DNA of 64,000 nt, taken from Draconibacterium aestuarii. GTDB taxonomy: Bacteria > Bacteroidota > Bacteroidia > Bacteroidales > Prolixibacteraceae. The notes below the pieces were generated by a model. The model did no database searches, was not told the DNA's origin, and worked only from the letters and a program-made list of their open reading frames with translations. The stretch spans positions 62,001 to 126,000 of the forward strand of contig JAPOHD010000065.1 in assembly GCA_026671195.1 (NCBI GenBank). The letters run 5' to 3'. Numbering within the stretch: position 1 is the first letter of the stretch; each line of letters begins with the position of its first letter. The position numbers and the translations under genes are program-made. Shown here piece after piece: positions 43,747 through 53,032 of this stretch.

Positions 43747-44763
43747 TTACGATTTGGAGTAATCGCTTGGTGTAACACCAAATAATTTAGTATAACATTT
43801 GGTAAAATAATTCGGATCATTAAAACCTGTTTCGTAGGCAACTTCGTTAATTTTATACTCACCGGTTTTCAGTAGTTTCGAGGCCTTTTTAAGTCTCGTA
43901 TTACGAATGAATTCTGAAATATTTAAACCGGTAATGGCTTTTATTTTTCTGTAACATTGAGGTTGACTTAGATCCATCTGTTCGCAAAACGATTCATCAT
44001 TAAAAGATGAATCAATAATGTTTTTATTAATCACTTTTATCGCATCTTTCATAAATGATTGATCTTTTGAATTGCTGACTACCTGATTTATGTTGTACGG
44101 ATCGGTTAGACTGTATTGCTTTTGGAGGCGAAGTCTTCCTTCGATTAGATTTTCTACGCTCAACACAAGGTGTTTTAAGTCGAATGGTTTGGTAATAAAA
44201 TAATCAGCACCCGATTTAATACCACTTAATCTGCTTTCTTTATCCGCTAACGAGGTAAGAAGAATTATTGGAAGGTGATTGGTCTGAAATTCGTATTTTA
44301 GTTTTGTACAAAGTTCAAATCCATTCATATCAGGAAGCATTACAACGTAAATTATTGCATCCGGATTTTTGGCTTCCGCTATTTGGTATCCATCTTTTGC
44401 ATTTTCCGCTTCTTCTACCTGGTACTCTGACGAAAGAAATTCCTTCATATAAGCTCTTAAATCATGATCGTCTTCAATCACCAATAAAGTAGCTTTATTT
44501 TTATTTCCCGATTCACCTATATCGTTATTTGAAACTGGAATATAGTCACCAATTGTTGCTCGCAGAAGTTCTCTTTGGTTATGTTCTTGTTTGTCTATAA
44601 TTTCATTTTTGTCAAAATGGTCTTTCCCCATTGGTATTTTTACAATAAACTCGGAGCCCACTCCCTGCGTACTCTCTACTTTAATATCTCCTTTATGCAG
44701 CTCAATATATTTGGCAACCAATGCAAGCCCATGCCCACTTCCAGCATTTGGCAATTTCTCGGT
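43747..44763 (-). pseudogene. Truncated hybrid two-component system protein (HTCS) remnant
   Basis: Only the C-terminal part of a hybrid sensor/regulator remains. The first residues (PNAGSGHGLALVAKYIELH) are the G2 end of a histidine-kinase ATPase domain. An in-frame TAA at 44766-44764 lies just upstream, with no kinase, sensor or membrane domain beyond. The receiver domain (about 90-205) keeps the acidic pair (IEDDHD), Thr167 and Lys189, but the phosphoacceptor position is Val137 (IIYVVMLPDMNGFE). An intact AraC-type HTH follows (NISEFIRNTRLKKASKLL, NEVAYETGFNDPNYFTKCY). Probably non-functional as a sensor. A constitutive DNA-binding fragment is conceivable. Confidence 0.82.
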
Positions 44764-45290
44764 TTATTGGATAAACGTGTAGCAGAAATAAATATGGTTT
44801 TTTAGATTAATAAATTGTTGTTTAGCTTTAATGAGTCGTTCTATTTATTGATTAGAACGGCTTATTTCATTTTTATCGGTTGCCTATCCATCCATTACCA
44901 GTGATGTTGGGAACAAAATCGAACTATGATAGTATATATTCTTTAAACCGAATTCCCGTTTTGTGGTCTCTGCATTAGTTGATTACGCTGATGTTGTTAT
45001 TTTTTTGATGTTGGAATCCGAAATAGTCGTATCGTATTTGACAAATGGTGGTAAGCGGTGCAAATTTATCTTCCTTCTTTCAATGTCATTATTACAGTAT
45101 TCCAGATACGCGAACTAAACGATGTAGTAATGAAAAGTTATTCTATGAGTATCAATGGATTTGTAGAATAATGCAGTTTGTAAAATAAATGATTTAGCAA
45201 AAAGATATATTAAAATTATTTATTATGTGAAAAAAAACGAACTTTGCGGCGCTAATTATTCAAAAACAAAAACTAAGAACTACGATTTTA
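44764..45290. other. Intergenic decay zone upstream of the HTCS remnant
   Basis: About 527 bp, AT-rich, without a convincing frame. It probably marks the junction where the 5' part of the HTCS gene was lost. It contains an orphan hairpin (44834-44862) and, near the right end, ACTTTGCGG preceded by GAA, a poor -7 match for the PNGase-like gene. Confidence 0.5.
44834..44862 (+). terminator. Orphan terminator-like hairpin in the decay zone
   Basis: AGTCGTTCTA and TAGAACGGCT pair fully (one G-U) over a 9-base loop and are followed by TATTTCATTTTT. No plus-strand gene ends here, so it may be left over from lost sequence. Confidence 0.45.
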
Positions 45291-46631
45291 ATGAAACACA
45301 TTCAATTTATTCTTCTATTAAGTATCATATTATTTACATCGTGCGGTAAAGAAACATCTGAAGTTGATCCGGGAAGTTTTACGGTAAAAGGTTCAATAAC
45401 CGATTTTGAGAAAGTTGGGTTGAATGCTCCCTCTGAGGCTCAGGAAATTAATTTAACAGGCGAAGCTTTAACAAAGTCTTTACTTTCTGTGGTTACTGGT
45501 GATTTTGAGATTGCAGTAGACAATGGTCCCTATTCCAAACAAGCAACTATCTCAGCGAATATGGTTAATAGAGGAGTAAAACTAAAAGTACGATGTATTC
45601 CAACTTCTGTGGGTGAACTAAATGGAATTTTAACTATATCAGGAGACAACCTTACTTCAATTACCTATGATTTAAAAGCAGCAGGAGTTGAAAAGTTACT
45701 CCTTGTTTCAACATTTAGCAATCAAAGGTTAGCTTTTGGAGGCGGATACAGTCAAAAGGCAGAAGGCTCCTTTACCTTCAATACCGATCCTGAAAAGGTT
45801 GAAACAATAACCATGTATGTAAAACTTAGCTGTCCGTCTGAAGGATGTAATGCCTGGGATATGTATGCAAATATAAGATTGCAGGACCCTGTAACAGAAG
45901 AATGGTTTGAAATAGGTCGGTTTATAACACCGTATGGAGTGGACAATTCGGAGTTGCCCAAAGGTTTACCGATAGATGTAACCGATTTTAAATCGCTTTT
46001 AACAGGTGAGGTTAATCTGCGCTCGTTTATTGAAGTTTGGGGAGCTGATGGATGGCTTTTATCCCTGGATTTTGAGGTGATTGAAGGAACACCCGATTAT
46101 AAATATTATGCAGTTGCCCCGCTTTTGGATTATGCACAGCATTCGTTATCCGGAATTCCATATGGTGTACAAAACGATTTTAAATTAGATAAGTGTATTA
46201 CCATTCCGGGTAATGCCGAAGAAACAACATTACGGACAACAATCTCAGGCTGGGGGCATGCTACACCTAACGATCCTGATGGCCGCCCTTGTGCTGAATG
46301 GTGTTTTCGTACCCATCAGGTATTAATTGATGAGAATCCATTATTTGAACATACTATGAAAGGAATTGGCTGTGATCAGAATCCTGTTAAACCACAATTT
46401 GGAAACTGGCAGCCCGACAGAGCCGGGTGGTGTCCGGGGATGGAAGTCCCGGTTCGGAATGATATTTTTGATTATGCCCGGGCGGGTGAATCATTCTGTT
46501 ATAAATACCAGCTTGAGCCATGGATAAATGATATGCAATCAACGGCTGATAATAAAAATGCTTATTATGCGATTACAAGCTTTATTGTAGTAAAAAGTAA
46601 TACGCCAATAGATTTACCGGTTGTCGGATAA
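45291..46631 (+). CDS. PNGase F-like N-glycosidase lipoprotein
   Basis: 446 residues. Lipoprotein signal MKHIQFILLLSIILFTSCGK (lipid Cys18), an Ig-like beta-sandwich spacer (about 45-132), then two jelly-roll domains of the peptide-N4-(N-acetyl-glucosaminyl)asparagine amidase F type. Candidate catalytic residues by motif: Asp190 (GCNAWDMYANIRLQ), Glu248 (RSFIEVWGADGW) and Glu336 (RPCAEWCFRTHQ), matching Asp60/Glu118/Glu206 of PNGase F. It would release N-glycans from glycoproteins at the cell surface. No SusCD or glycosidases are nearby. Confidence 0.86.
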   Translation: MKHIQFILLLSIILFTSCGKETSEVDPGSFTVKGSITDFEKVGLNAPSEAQEINLTGEALTKSLLSVVTGDFEIAVDNGPYSKQATISANMVNRGVKLKVRCIPTSVGELNGILTISGDNLTSITYDLKAAGVEKLLLVSTFSNQRLAFGGGYSQKAEGSFTFNTDPEKVETITMYVKLSCPSEGCNAWDMYANIRLQDPVTEEWFEIGRFITPYGVDNSELPKGLPIDVTDFKSLLTGEVNLRSFIEVWGADGWLLSLDFEVIEGTPDYKYYAVAPLLDYAQHSLSGIPYGVQNDFKLDKCITIPGNAEETTLRTTISGWGHATPNDPDGRPCAEWCFRTHQVLIDENPLFEHTMKGIGCDQNPVKPQFGNWQPDRAGWCPGMEVPVRNDIFDYARAGESFCYKYQLEPWINDMQSTADNKNAYYAITSFIVVKSNTPIDLPVVG

Positions 46632-46675
46632 GCCGAACTCCTGAACGGATTTGCAGAACAGAAAATGATATTTGG

Positions 46676-47362
46676 CTAATACTCAACCTCTCCAAATCCA
46701 ATTGGCTCGGGGCCAAAGTCGTATTTTAACGAAACTATTCCTAAAGGTGTCATTCCAACAACAAATGGCTCTTTTTCATATTCATAATAAATCATGGTAA
46801 AACCATGTTTGTAAAACACCACATCGCCAATATCCGGTTTTTGGATTGAGGGTAAAATTTCTCTGAGATTGTATCTGTCTTTATCTGCTACTTTGGTTTT
46901 GGAATGCCTGTTTATTACAAAGCAAACAAAACCCGGAGCATCAAATCCTTCCTCAGGAGAAATTCCCCCGGCGTGCCATTTCACCTTGTGCCTCCGTATC
47001 ATTCCTAGTATTTCCGATAACATTTCAGTTGGATGTGGGTGGTCTGAATACAATTGTTGGTTAACGACATCCTCAAATTTGTATTGTTTGCTTTCCAGGT
47101 TTTCGGAAAGTTCGCTTAGTGTTATCAGGCTATCCAACATTTCAGCACTAACTTCGCCTAAATCTTCAGCAGTTTCATTCATCTCTTTTTTTTCGCCACT
47201 AAGTACTTCCCCTGTTTTATTCGAATAATTAACAGCCACATAAACGGCTACCATCAACACAATACTAATTAGTATAACCGATGAATAGAGAAACATACGT
47301 TTTCCTGAATTTGTTGAATCGCCCTTATGTTTCCCTCGTATATTTTTGTTTTTGTTACTCAT
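46676..47362 (-). CDS. Membrane-anchored NlpC/P60-like protein lacking catalytic Cys
   Basis: 228 residues. Short basic N-terminus, one transmembrane helix (about 23-45), a coiled-coil-like acidic stretch (50-105), then a small domain with GISPEEGFDAPGFVCFVINR and IGDVVFYKHGFTMIYYEYE. The layout matches NlpC/P60 endopeptidases (GxDCSGFV ... GDxVFF ... H), but the catalytic Cys-Ser is Ala142-Pro143 and the His position is not kept. If the fold is right, it is a pseudoenzyme. Alternatively an unrelated fold. Family assignment is tentative. Confidence 0.5.
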   Translation of the reverse strand: MSNKNKNIRGKHKGDSTNSGKRMFLYSSVILISIVLMVAVYVAVNYSNKTGEVLSGEKKEMNETAEDLGEVSAEMLDSLITLSELSENLESKQYKFEDVVNQQLYSDHPHPTEMLSEILGMIRRHKVKWHAGGISPEEGFDAPGFVCFVINRHSKTKVADKDRYNLREILPSIQKPDIGDVVFYKHGFTMIYYEYEKEPFVVGMTPLGIVSLKYDFGPEPIGFGEVEY

Positions 47363-47571
47363 TGCAAGTTAGCTATGTTTTTATCATAAAGTATTTGTTT
47401 TTCGATGCTTATAACAACGTCCATCACAGAAAAGTGGCAGGTCCAAGTTAATCATAAAATTAGAGTATGACAAGTTAATTGTGTTGATGATTGTCACATC
47501 CCTGGGTGTGGGGTGCCAGTTCTGCTTCATTTCAACTTATTATCATTAACTTTATACAAATTAGAACCATC

Positions 47572-48309
47572 ATGAAACCTAATCTCATCTTCGCAGTTGT
47601 TGCAGTTGTACTTATGATTAGCTGTGCAACCAATCCGAATAAAAATCCAGAGTCTCAACCTGAACCTGAAGACAATGGTATTCAGATTGTTTATAAACCT
47701 TATAAAAATACCAAGGATTTGATTGAATACGAAATACCGGTGGTAAGAGGCACAAGTATTAAACACGGCGTTCAAAAACGGTTTTATAGAAATGGAAGTT
47801 TGTATTCAACTATTCCTTATGTGGCGGGAAACCGTGAAGGTAAGGCATTTACCTACTACATGTCAGCAGAAGGTGTATCCCCGGTTGTTTGGAAAGAACA
47901 GCCCTATGAAAAAAATAAACTTCATGGGATTTGTAAAAGATATCACGAAGACGGAACACTTCAGGCAGAATATGAGTTTCAGGATGGTTTGCCCGGAGTT
48001 GGGCTGAAAGAATATTTAAAGTCGGGGAAAGAAATTGAACAACCGACGCTGATCCTTTCGAAAAAAAGAGTGCACAGCGGTTTTTACATTACGGCAAAAC
48101 TCTCAAAACAAATGCCCAATACTGATTATTATATCGGCACATTAGTGGAAGGAAAATATTTGCCGGAAGGCTTAAAAGCCTTACAAACAAACAATGGGTT
48201 GGGCGAAATTGTAGTTGATGCAAATATAAAAACGGTTACAATTACAGCAATTTATTCAACCCGTTACCGTAATAATGGTCTGGTTTCAAAAACAATTCGG
48301 TTGCAATAA
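47572..48309 (+). CDS. MORN-variant repeat lipoprotein
   Basis: 245 residues from ATG 47572 (the longer frame from 47491 lacks a signal). Signal MKPNLIFAVVAVVLMISCAT, lipid Cys18. The middle contains MORN_2-type repeats: GVQKRFYRNGSLYSTIPYVA, then GNREGKAFTYY, LHGICKRYHEDGTLQAEYEF and GVGLKEYLKSGK. The C-terminal part is beta-rich. Such antitoxin-like/MORN variant lipoproteins are common in Bacteroidota; role unknown. Confidence 0.8.
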   Translation: MKPNLIFAVVAVVLMISCATNPNKNPESQPEPEDNGIQIVYKPYKNTKDLIEYEIPVVRGTSIKHGVQKRFYRNGSLYSTIPYVAGNREGKAFTYYMSAEGVSPVVWKEQPYEKNKLHGICKRYHEDGTLQAEYEFQDGLPGVGLKEYLKSGKEIEQPTLILSKKRVHSGFYITAKLSKQMPNTDYYIGTLVEGKYLPEGLKALQTNNGLGEIVVDANIKTVTITAIYSTRYRNNGLVSKTIRLQ

Positions 48310-48323
48310 TATGTGGATGTTGA

Positions 48324-49208
48324 TTATATGAATGAGTTTACTATTTCGCGAACTTTTGTGGCTACCTGGTTATTACTTGCATATAAAATTCCTTTGTGGT
48401 TCATAAAACACGAATCTTCCCGGTTTAAATCTAAAGGTGAACCGTCGAAACTTTTTCCGTAAGCTTTGGCTTCGTTAATTATGCACGCGGTTGCTGCAAA
48501 ATCCCACAAACTCCCGCCTCCCGGAGTTGGTTTGGGTAGCTTAAAATAGCATCCGGGATTGTTCAAAACCCAAATGGCATTTAAAACCCCACCCGCCCGT
48601 TTTTGAATTTCAAATTCCGATAATCCGGCATCGGATGCAAACTGCTGAATTTCTGTTTTTATGAATTCAAATTTGGGATGATTTAAAAAGGTGCGATCCA
48701 TGTGTAAGGTGAAACATGCATTGTTTTCAAACGATAAGTTAGGTTGCCAGGGTTGGTTGTTTTTAAAGGCTCCCTCGCCTTTTACTGCATTGTAAAGAAT
48801 GCCGGTGACCGGGTCAAAAACTACTCCGATTTGTGATTTGCCGTTTTTTGAAACCAAGGCAATGGAAACCGCATAACCGGGTGTTTTCTCTGTAAAAGCC
48901 AGAGTTCCATCCATGGGATCGATACACCAGAAATAGTCTTTTTCGAAGCGGCTTTTATCGTCAACACTTTCTTCGGAAAGCAAAGCCAAATCGTATTTGG
49001 TTAAGGTAGGAGCGAGGACTTCCAGAATAACATCCTGTGCTTTTACATCCACTTCCGTAACTACCTGTGCAGCCAGACTATCGGCGCCTTTTTTATTTTT
49101 AATAGTTAGGGTTTTATCAGTGTAACTATTGATTAATTCTCCTGCTTTTTTAGCTGCTTCAATGGCAGTCGCGCAAAGAGTATTTAGATCTTGTGTTGTT
49201 AATTTCAT
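48324..49208 (-). CDS. Inositol monophosphatase-family phosphatase (CysQ-like)
   Basis: 294 residues. Metal-binding motifs: Glu in LALLSEESVDD, DPMDGTLAF (DPxDGT) and SLWDFAATACIINEA (WDxAA). These define Li+-sensitive Mg2+ phosphatases acting on inositol phosphate, PAP or fructose-1,6-bisphosphate. 3'(2'),5'-bisphosphate nucleotidase (CysQ/HAL2) is a likely subgroup given length, but unproven. Monocistronic. Confidence 0.87.
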   Translation of the reverse strand: MKLTTQDLNTLCATAIEAAKKAGELINSYTDKTLTIKNKKGADSLAAQVVTEVDVKAQDVILEVLAPTLTKYDLALLSEESVDDKSRFEKDYFWCIDPMDGTLAFTEKTPGYAVSIALVSKNGKSQIGVVFDPVTGILYNAVKGEGAFKNNQPWQPNLSFENNACFTLHMDRTFLNHPKFEFIKTEIQQFASDAGLSEFEIQKRAGGVLNAIWVLNNPGCYFKLPKPTPGGGSLWDFAATACIINEAKAYGKSFDGSPLDLNREDSCFMNHKGILYASNNQVATKVREIVNSFI

Positions 49209-49306
49209 GCTTTGTGAAACTTAGTTGTATTCTTAGGGCTACTGTAAATAACACCTAAAAACTATTCCACAAAGTTAATCAAACAAGGAGCAAAGGGATA
49301 CAACGA

Positions 49307-50287
49307 TTATGAATTTAATTTTTCAATAACTTCCCTCGAAATGCGCTCGCTGTAGGAGTTTATTTTCCAGTGGCCGGGATGCCAGCCTTTTACAAAACGG
49401 TGAAAATCGGCCCAGGCAACGTGGTAAAGTTCGCGCCAGTTTTCTTCCAATGCATCGGCATCAGTATTTTTGGTCCTTTTTGAAACTGCTTTTTTTAGTT
49501 CCGTAAAATAGTAATCCAGAATTTTGTTTTCGAAACGTTCGCAGTCTTTTTCGCTCATGCAACTTCCAATAAAATAAGCCACATCTTTCATTCCGCAACC
49601 TCCTCCTACATATTGAAAATCAACAGCAGCAACCTTTTTGCCATCATCAGAAAAACAAAAGTTAGTCAATTTGGCATCGCCGTGTACCAGCGTTTGAAAC
49701 GGACTTTCGGCCAGAGCATTGTCAATTGCAGCAGCAGCATTTTTTAAAGGAAGATCTTCGAGAACCATTAATTCTTCGGGCCGCGTTTCCAAATGCCAAT
49801 AGGTTCCGGTTTCCCATAAACCTTCGGGTTTTTCGCCTAAATATGTAGCATGAAAATTAGCCAGCCAACTCAATACGGCATTTACTTCGTCCCAGCTTAC
49901 GGATGAACTCCGGCGCCCGTTAAAACCGGTAGCATCCAAATCTTCAAATACCATAAGAACCTCATTGTCGATACTTTCCAATGCGTAACATTCCGGAATT
50001 TTACAGCTTGTATCGCACTTTTTACTGAGGTTTTTATACCACTCGGTTTCAACTTTGTACGACTTGAGTTTTCGTTGGTGCGAAAGATCAGTGTTCCAGC
50101 CACGCGGATGATTACCTCCTTCAGGCAGATTTACATGTTTTACCACCACTCTTTCCTGTTCTGATCCAATCAATCCAAAACGAACAATTTCGCCGTAACC
50201 ACTCCAAAGGTTTTGGATCACTTCAATTTCAAAAAGGTCTTCCGCACCTGTGGCTTCCAGAATTATATTTTGGAAATGTTTGTTCAT
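49307..50287 (-). CDS. Small-molecule kinase, EcKL/aminoglycoside-phosphotransferase fold
   Basis: 326 residues from ATG 50287 ([14 protein letters not shown]). The upstream ATG at 50305 falls inside a REP-like repeat and is less likely. Kinase marks: [11 protein letters not shown] (ATP Lys), [12 protein letters not shown] (hinge), [13 protein letters not shown] (catalytic HGDxxxxN) and [10 protein letters not shown] (metal Asp). Resembles ecdysteroid/choline kinase-like proteins. Natural substrate unknown in bacteria. Confidence 0.82.
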   Translation of the reverse strand: MNKHFQNIILEATGAEDLFEIEVIQNLWSGYGEIVRFGLIGSEQERVVVKHVNLPEGGNHPRGWNTDLSHQRKLKSYKVETEWYKNLSKKCDTSCKIPECYALESIDNEVLMVFEDLDATGFNGRRSSSVSWDEVNAVLSWLANFHATYLGEKPEGLWETGTYWHLETRPEELMVLEDLPLKNAAAAIDNALAESPFQTLVHGDAKLTNFCFSDDGKKVAAVDFQYVGGGCGMKDVAYFIGSCMSEKDCERFENKILDYYFTELKKAVSKRTKNTDADALEENWRELYHVAWADFHRFVKGWHPGHWKINSYSERISREVIEKLNS

Positions 50288-50299
50288 ATTTCTTTCATT

Positions 50300-50375
50300 T
50301 GTCATTTCGACGAAGAATGAGGAGAAATCTATTTCAATGTGAGAAATTCCTTTGTCTTAACTTTTTCGGAATAAC
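50300..50375. repeat. REP-like palindromic element, copy B
   Basis: Begins TGTCATTTCGACGAAGAATG and then GGAGAAATC, ends TTTTTCGGAATAACA. Shares start and internal GAGGAGAAATC with copy A at 25460. Sits between the kinase and hydrogenase genes. Confidence 0.7.
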
Positions 50376-50390
50376 AAGAACAGGTAATAG

Positions 50391-51812
50391 TTACTTTAAA
50401 TTCGAATTAAACAATTTACGGTTACCGGCCATTTCTCCCAATGATGCGGGGCCATTTATACAGCCTCCTTCGCAACTCATAAACTCAATAAAGTTCGCCG
50501 GAGCTTTCCCCCGGGCATAAGCTTTCATCATTCCAACGGCTTTTTTGTCAATGCCGTTAATCACCAATTCTTTAATGTTGGCGTCAGGTCTTTCTGCTTT
50601 AACTGCAGCTGTAACACCTCCCACCAATGCAAATACACGGTCGTATGTTTTTATATTATGACGATCTTCGCGGTCAGGCAAATTACCCAGATCAATATCA
50701 AGTGCAACCACCAACGCATTTAATTCTTCAAACGACATTACGTAATCCACTTTGTCGTTTTTTTTGCCTTCTTTACGTTTTCCGATACAAGGGCCAATAA
50801 ACACGGTTTTGGTATTCGGAAATTTCTCTTTGGCAATATCGGCTGCATACATCATCGGCGATTGGGTGTGCGATACAAATGGTTTAAGATTTGGAACATG
50901 TTTCTCAACGGTTTCCACATAACTGGGGCAACAACTCGTAGTCATAAAAGGTGCACCTTCTTCCATGCGTTCGATAAATTCGGCCGATTCATGTTCTATT
51001 GTTTTGCGCGCGCCATCGGCTACCTCAACTACCTCGTTAAATCCAATTTCTTTTAAAAGGTTTTCAATTTGGCCGGTAGTTAAATCAAACTGGCCATGAA
51101 TTGCCGGAGCAAACATTGCTGTTAAATGCTCTTCCTTGCGAATGGCCATTAACACATCAATAATCTGGCTGATTTCGAAAATACTACCAAAAGGACAGGC
51201 GATTAAGCATTTTCCGCAGTAAATGCATTTCTCATCATCAATTCGCTCAATACCGTTTTCGTCTTTCGAAATAGCATTAACCGGACAAACCGCTTCACAC
51301 GGAATTGGCACATGAATAATGGCATGATACTGACATTGCTTTTTACAAATACCACAATTAATACATTGGTCGGAATTGATTTTCGCACGACCGTCGACCA
51401 TACTAACTGCTCCCTTTGGGCAGTTCATCATACAGGGACGGGCCACACAACCGCGGCAAAGATTACTAACCACATACTGAGCTTTTACACAACTGGTGCA
51501 GGCTTCGTCAACCACGGTAAGGATTTCGTTTTTTACTTTGGTGCGTTTTTGTGCATTTGCAGCATAAACCGAAAGCGGCGTTAATTCATCCTCTTCGTCG
51601 TCAACGGTGTATCCCAGTAAAGGGAACATTTTATATTTAATAACGGCCCTCTCTTTGTGAATACAACAACGATGTTCGGCTGCTCCTTTTTTGGGAGCCA
51701 TTTGTATCGGAATACGGTCGATATTTTCAACCAATTTCCCATCGGCAAATAATTGTATTATATGCTTAAGTAATTCGCGTCTGATTATGAGTGTGTTACT
51801 TGTATATCCCAT
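50391..51812 (-). CDS. Monomeric [FeFe]-hydrogenase
   Basis: 473 residues. Fe-S part (1-210): CTSC, then Cys-rich RGCVARPCMMNCPKGAV, CINCGICKKQCQ and CIYCGKCLIACP, i.e. several [4Fe-4S] clusters. H-cluster motifs: L1 TTSCCPSY (Cys294 proton path, Cys295 ligand), L2 GPCIGKRKEG (Cys342) and L3 FMSCEGGCINGP (Cys447, Cys451). L3 has CEGGC where group A enzymes have CPGGC, and the protein lacks NADH-binding parts; it resembles the group B-type of gut and sediment anaerobes. It makes or uses H2 with ferredoxin. No maturases HydE/F/G are present in the window. Confidence 0.92.
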   Translation of the reverse strand: MGYTSNTLIIRRELLKHIIQLFADGKLVENIDRIPIQMAPKKGAAEHRCCIHKERAVIKYKMFPLLGYTVDDEEDELTPLSVYAANAQKRTKVKNEILTVVDEACTSCVKAQYVVSNLCRGCVARPCMMNCPKGAVSMVDGRAKINSDQCINCGICKKQCQYHAIIHVPIPCEAVCPVNAISKDENGIERIDDEKCIYCGKCLIACPFGSIFEISQIIDVLMAIRKEEHLTAMFAPAIHGQFDLTTGQIENLLKEIGFNEVVEVADGARKTIEHESAEFIERMEEGAPFMTTSCCPSYVETVEKHVPNLKPFVSHTQSPMMYAADIAKEKFPNTKTVFIGPCIGKRKEGKKNDKVDYVMSFEELNALVVALDIDLGNLPDREDRHNIKTYDRVFALVGGVTAAVKAERPDANIKELVINGIDKKAVGMMKAYARGKAPANFIEFMSCEGGCINGPASLGEMAGNRKLFNSNLK

Positions 51813-52020
51813 TTTGCCCTTATTTTTGAAGGCGCAAAAATACTCTGTTTTTTATGGTTCGAGCAATAAAGTGTGGAATAGTTATTAGATGTTAATTTAG
51901 GATTAATGCAGTCTTCCATTTCAAAATTGAAATAGAAATTTCAGTGTCATTTATTCCTGTCCGAAAAACAAATTAATCTTAATGAAGAGGAAGTTCTTTG
52001 AAGAATCCAGAATCAGGCTT

Positions 52021-52890
52021 TTATACCAAACTCCGAAAGCGCTTTCTGTACTCACCCGGAGTTAACCTGGTTTGCTTTTTAAACTGCTTGTTAAAATGAC
52101 TGAGGTTATTAAAGCCACTGTTAAAACTTATATCCATAATACTTAAGCTTTCATCCATAAGTAAATTGCAGGCATAATCTACCTTAATTTTATTGAGGTA
52201 TTCGAAGATAGTGGTTCCCGTTTCTGTTTTAAATAAACGACAAAGCGATCCTTTGGCAAGGTTCAGCAGATTAGATAACTTCTCCAGGTCAATCTCTTCT
52301 TTGTAATGATTCATTAGATATGAGTGAATTTTCGCAATTCTTTTACTACTTGTTGTAAATCGTTTTTTCAGATACTCTTCGGAAGTAAGTAATTCAATAG
52401 CGTTACTTTGCCCAATAATGTCCATTATACTGTAAAAGTGAATAACTCTTTCAAAGTTTTTCATGTACGGGAGTTGAAGCATTATCCGGCTTACCTCGTT
52501 CAGTGTGTCGCCGATAATTTTCATTCCACGTTCAGCCAGTTTTAAGGCTCGTTTTACATTTTTGAACTCGGGAAGAACTAATAATTCGGAAGGAAGAACA
52601 TCATCTGAAAATTGTAAATAAACCGTTTCTAGAGTTCTTCCCGAAGGTGTTCTTGTTTCTTTATCTGCAATCCAAACGTGAGGTAATTTTTTCCCAATAA
52701 AGATTAGGTCTCCCGGGTGAAACTCTTCAATAGAGTCCGCCACAATTCTTCTCCCCGATCCCTCGGTAATAAAGCTTATTTCGTAACTATTGTGGTAGTG
52801 CCAGGTACTTTTCTCAAGGTTATCCTGAAAAATCCCTATGTAAAACGATGAATCTTTTTCAAGTATTATACTTTCTAATGTTGCAGGCAT
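52021..52890 (-). CDS. AraC-family transcriptional regulator
   Basis: 289 residues. N-terminal cupin sensor (about 1-150): STWHYHNSYEISFITEGSGR, then FHPGDLIFIGKKLPHVWI. C-terminal double HTH: LSNLLNLAKGSLCRLFKTET, IFEYLNKIKVDYA and IMDISFNSGFNNLSHFNKQF. It is divergent from mtaC with 142 bp between them, so it is the likely regulator of the mtaC-mtaB-cobW operon. Confidence 0.88.
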   Translation of the reverse strand: MPATLESIILEKDSSFYIGIFQDNLEKSTWHYHNSYEISFITEGSGRRIVADSIEEFHPGDLIFIGKKLPHVWIADKETRTPSGRTLETVYLQFSDDVLPSELLVLPEFKNVKRALKLAERGMKIIGDTLNEVSRIMLQLPYMKNFERVIHFYSIMDIIGQSNAIELLTSEEYLKKRFTTSSKRIAKIHSYLMNHYKEEIDLEKLSNLLNLAKGSLCRLFKTETGTTIFEYLNKIKVDYACNLLMDESLSIMDISFNSGFNNLSHFNKQFKKQTRLTPGEYRKRFRSLV

Positions 52891-52936
52891 GGTTCTAATT
52901 ATACAGTAAGTTAGAATAGTGTGAATATAGCATTAT

Positions 52937-52971
52937 AATTAGTAAAAATAGTTGTTGTAGACACAATTAGT
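52937..52971. promoter_or_regulatory. Candidate AraC direct-repeat site in the mta divergent region
   Basis: AATTAGT occurs at 52937-52943 and 52965-52971, a 28-bp period, inside the araC-mtaC intergenic region. AraC proteins often bind direct repeats of this scale. Short AT-rich repeats may be coincidental. Confidence 0.3.
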
Positions 52972-53032
52972 GTAATCTATTTTTACATCATCAACCGGAA
53001 ACAAAAAATATTATAACTTAAATAATTACAAA

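Noticed and set aside
52891-53032. Cobalamin riboswitch upstream of mtaC
   Set aside because: The 142-bp region is too short for the full B12 aptamer and shows no B12-box like GCCACTG.
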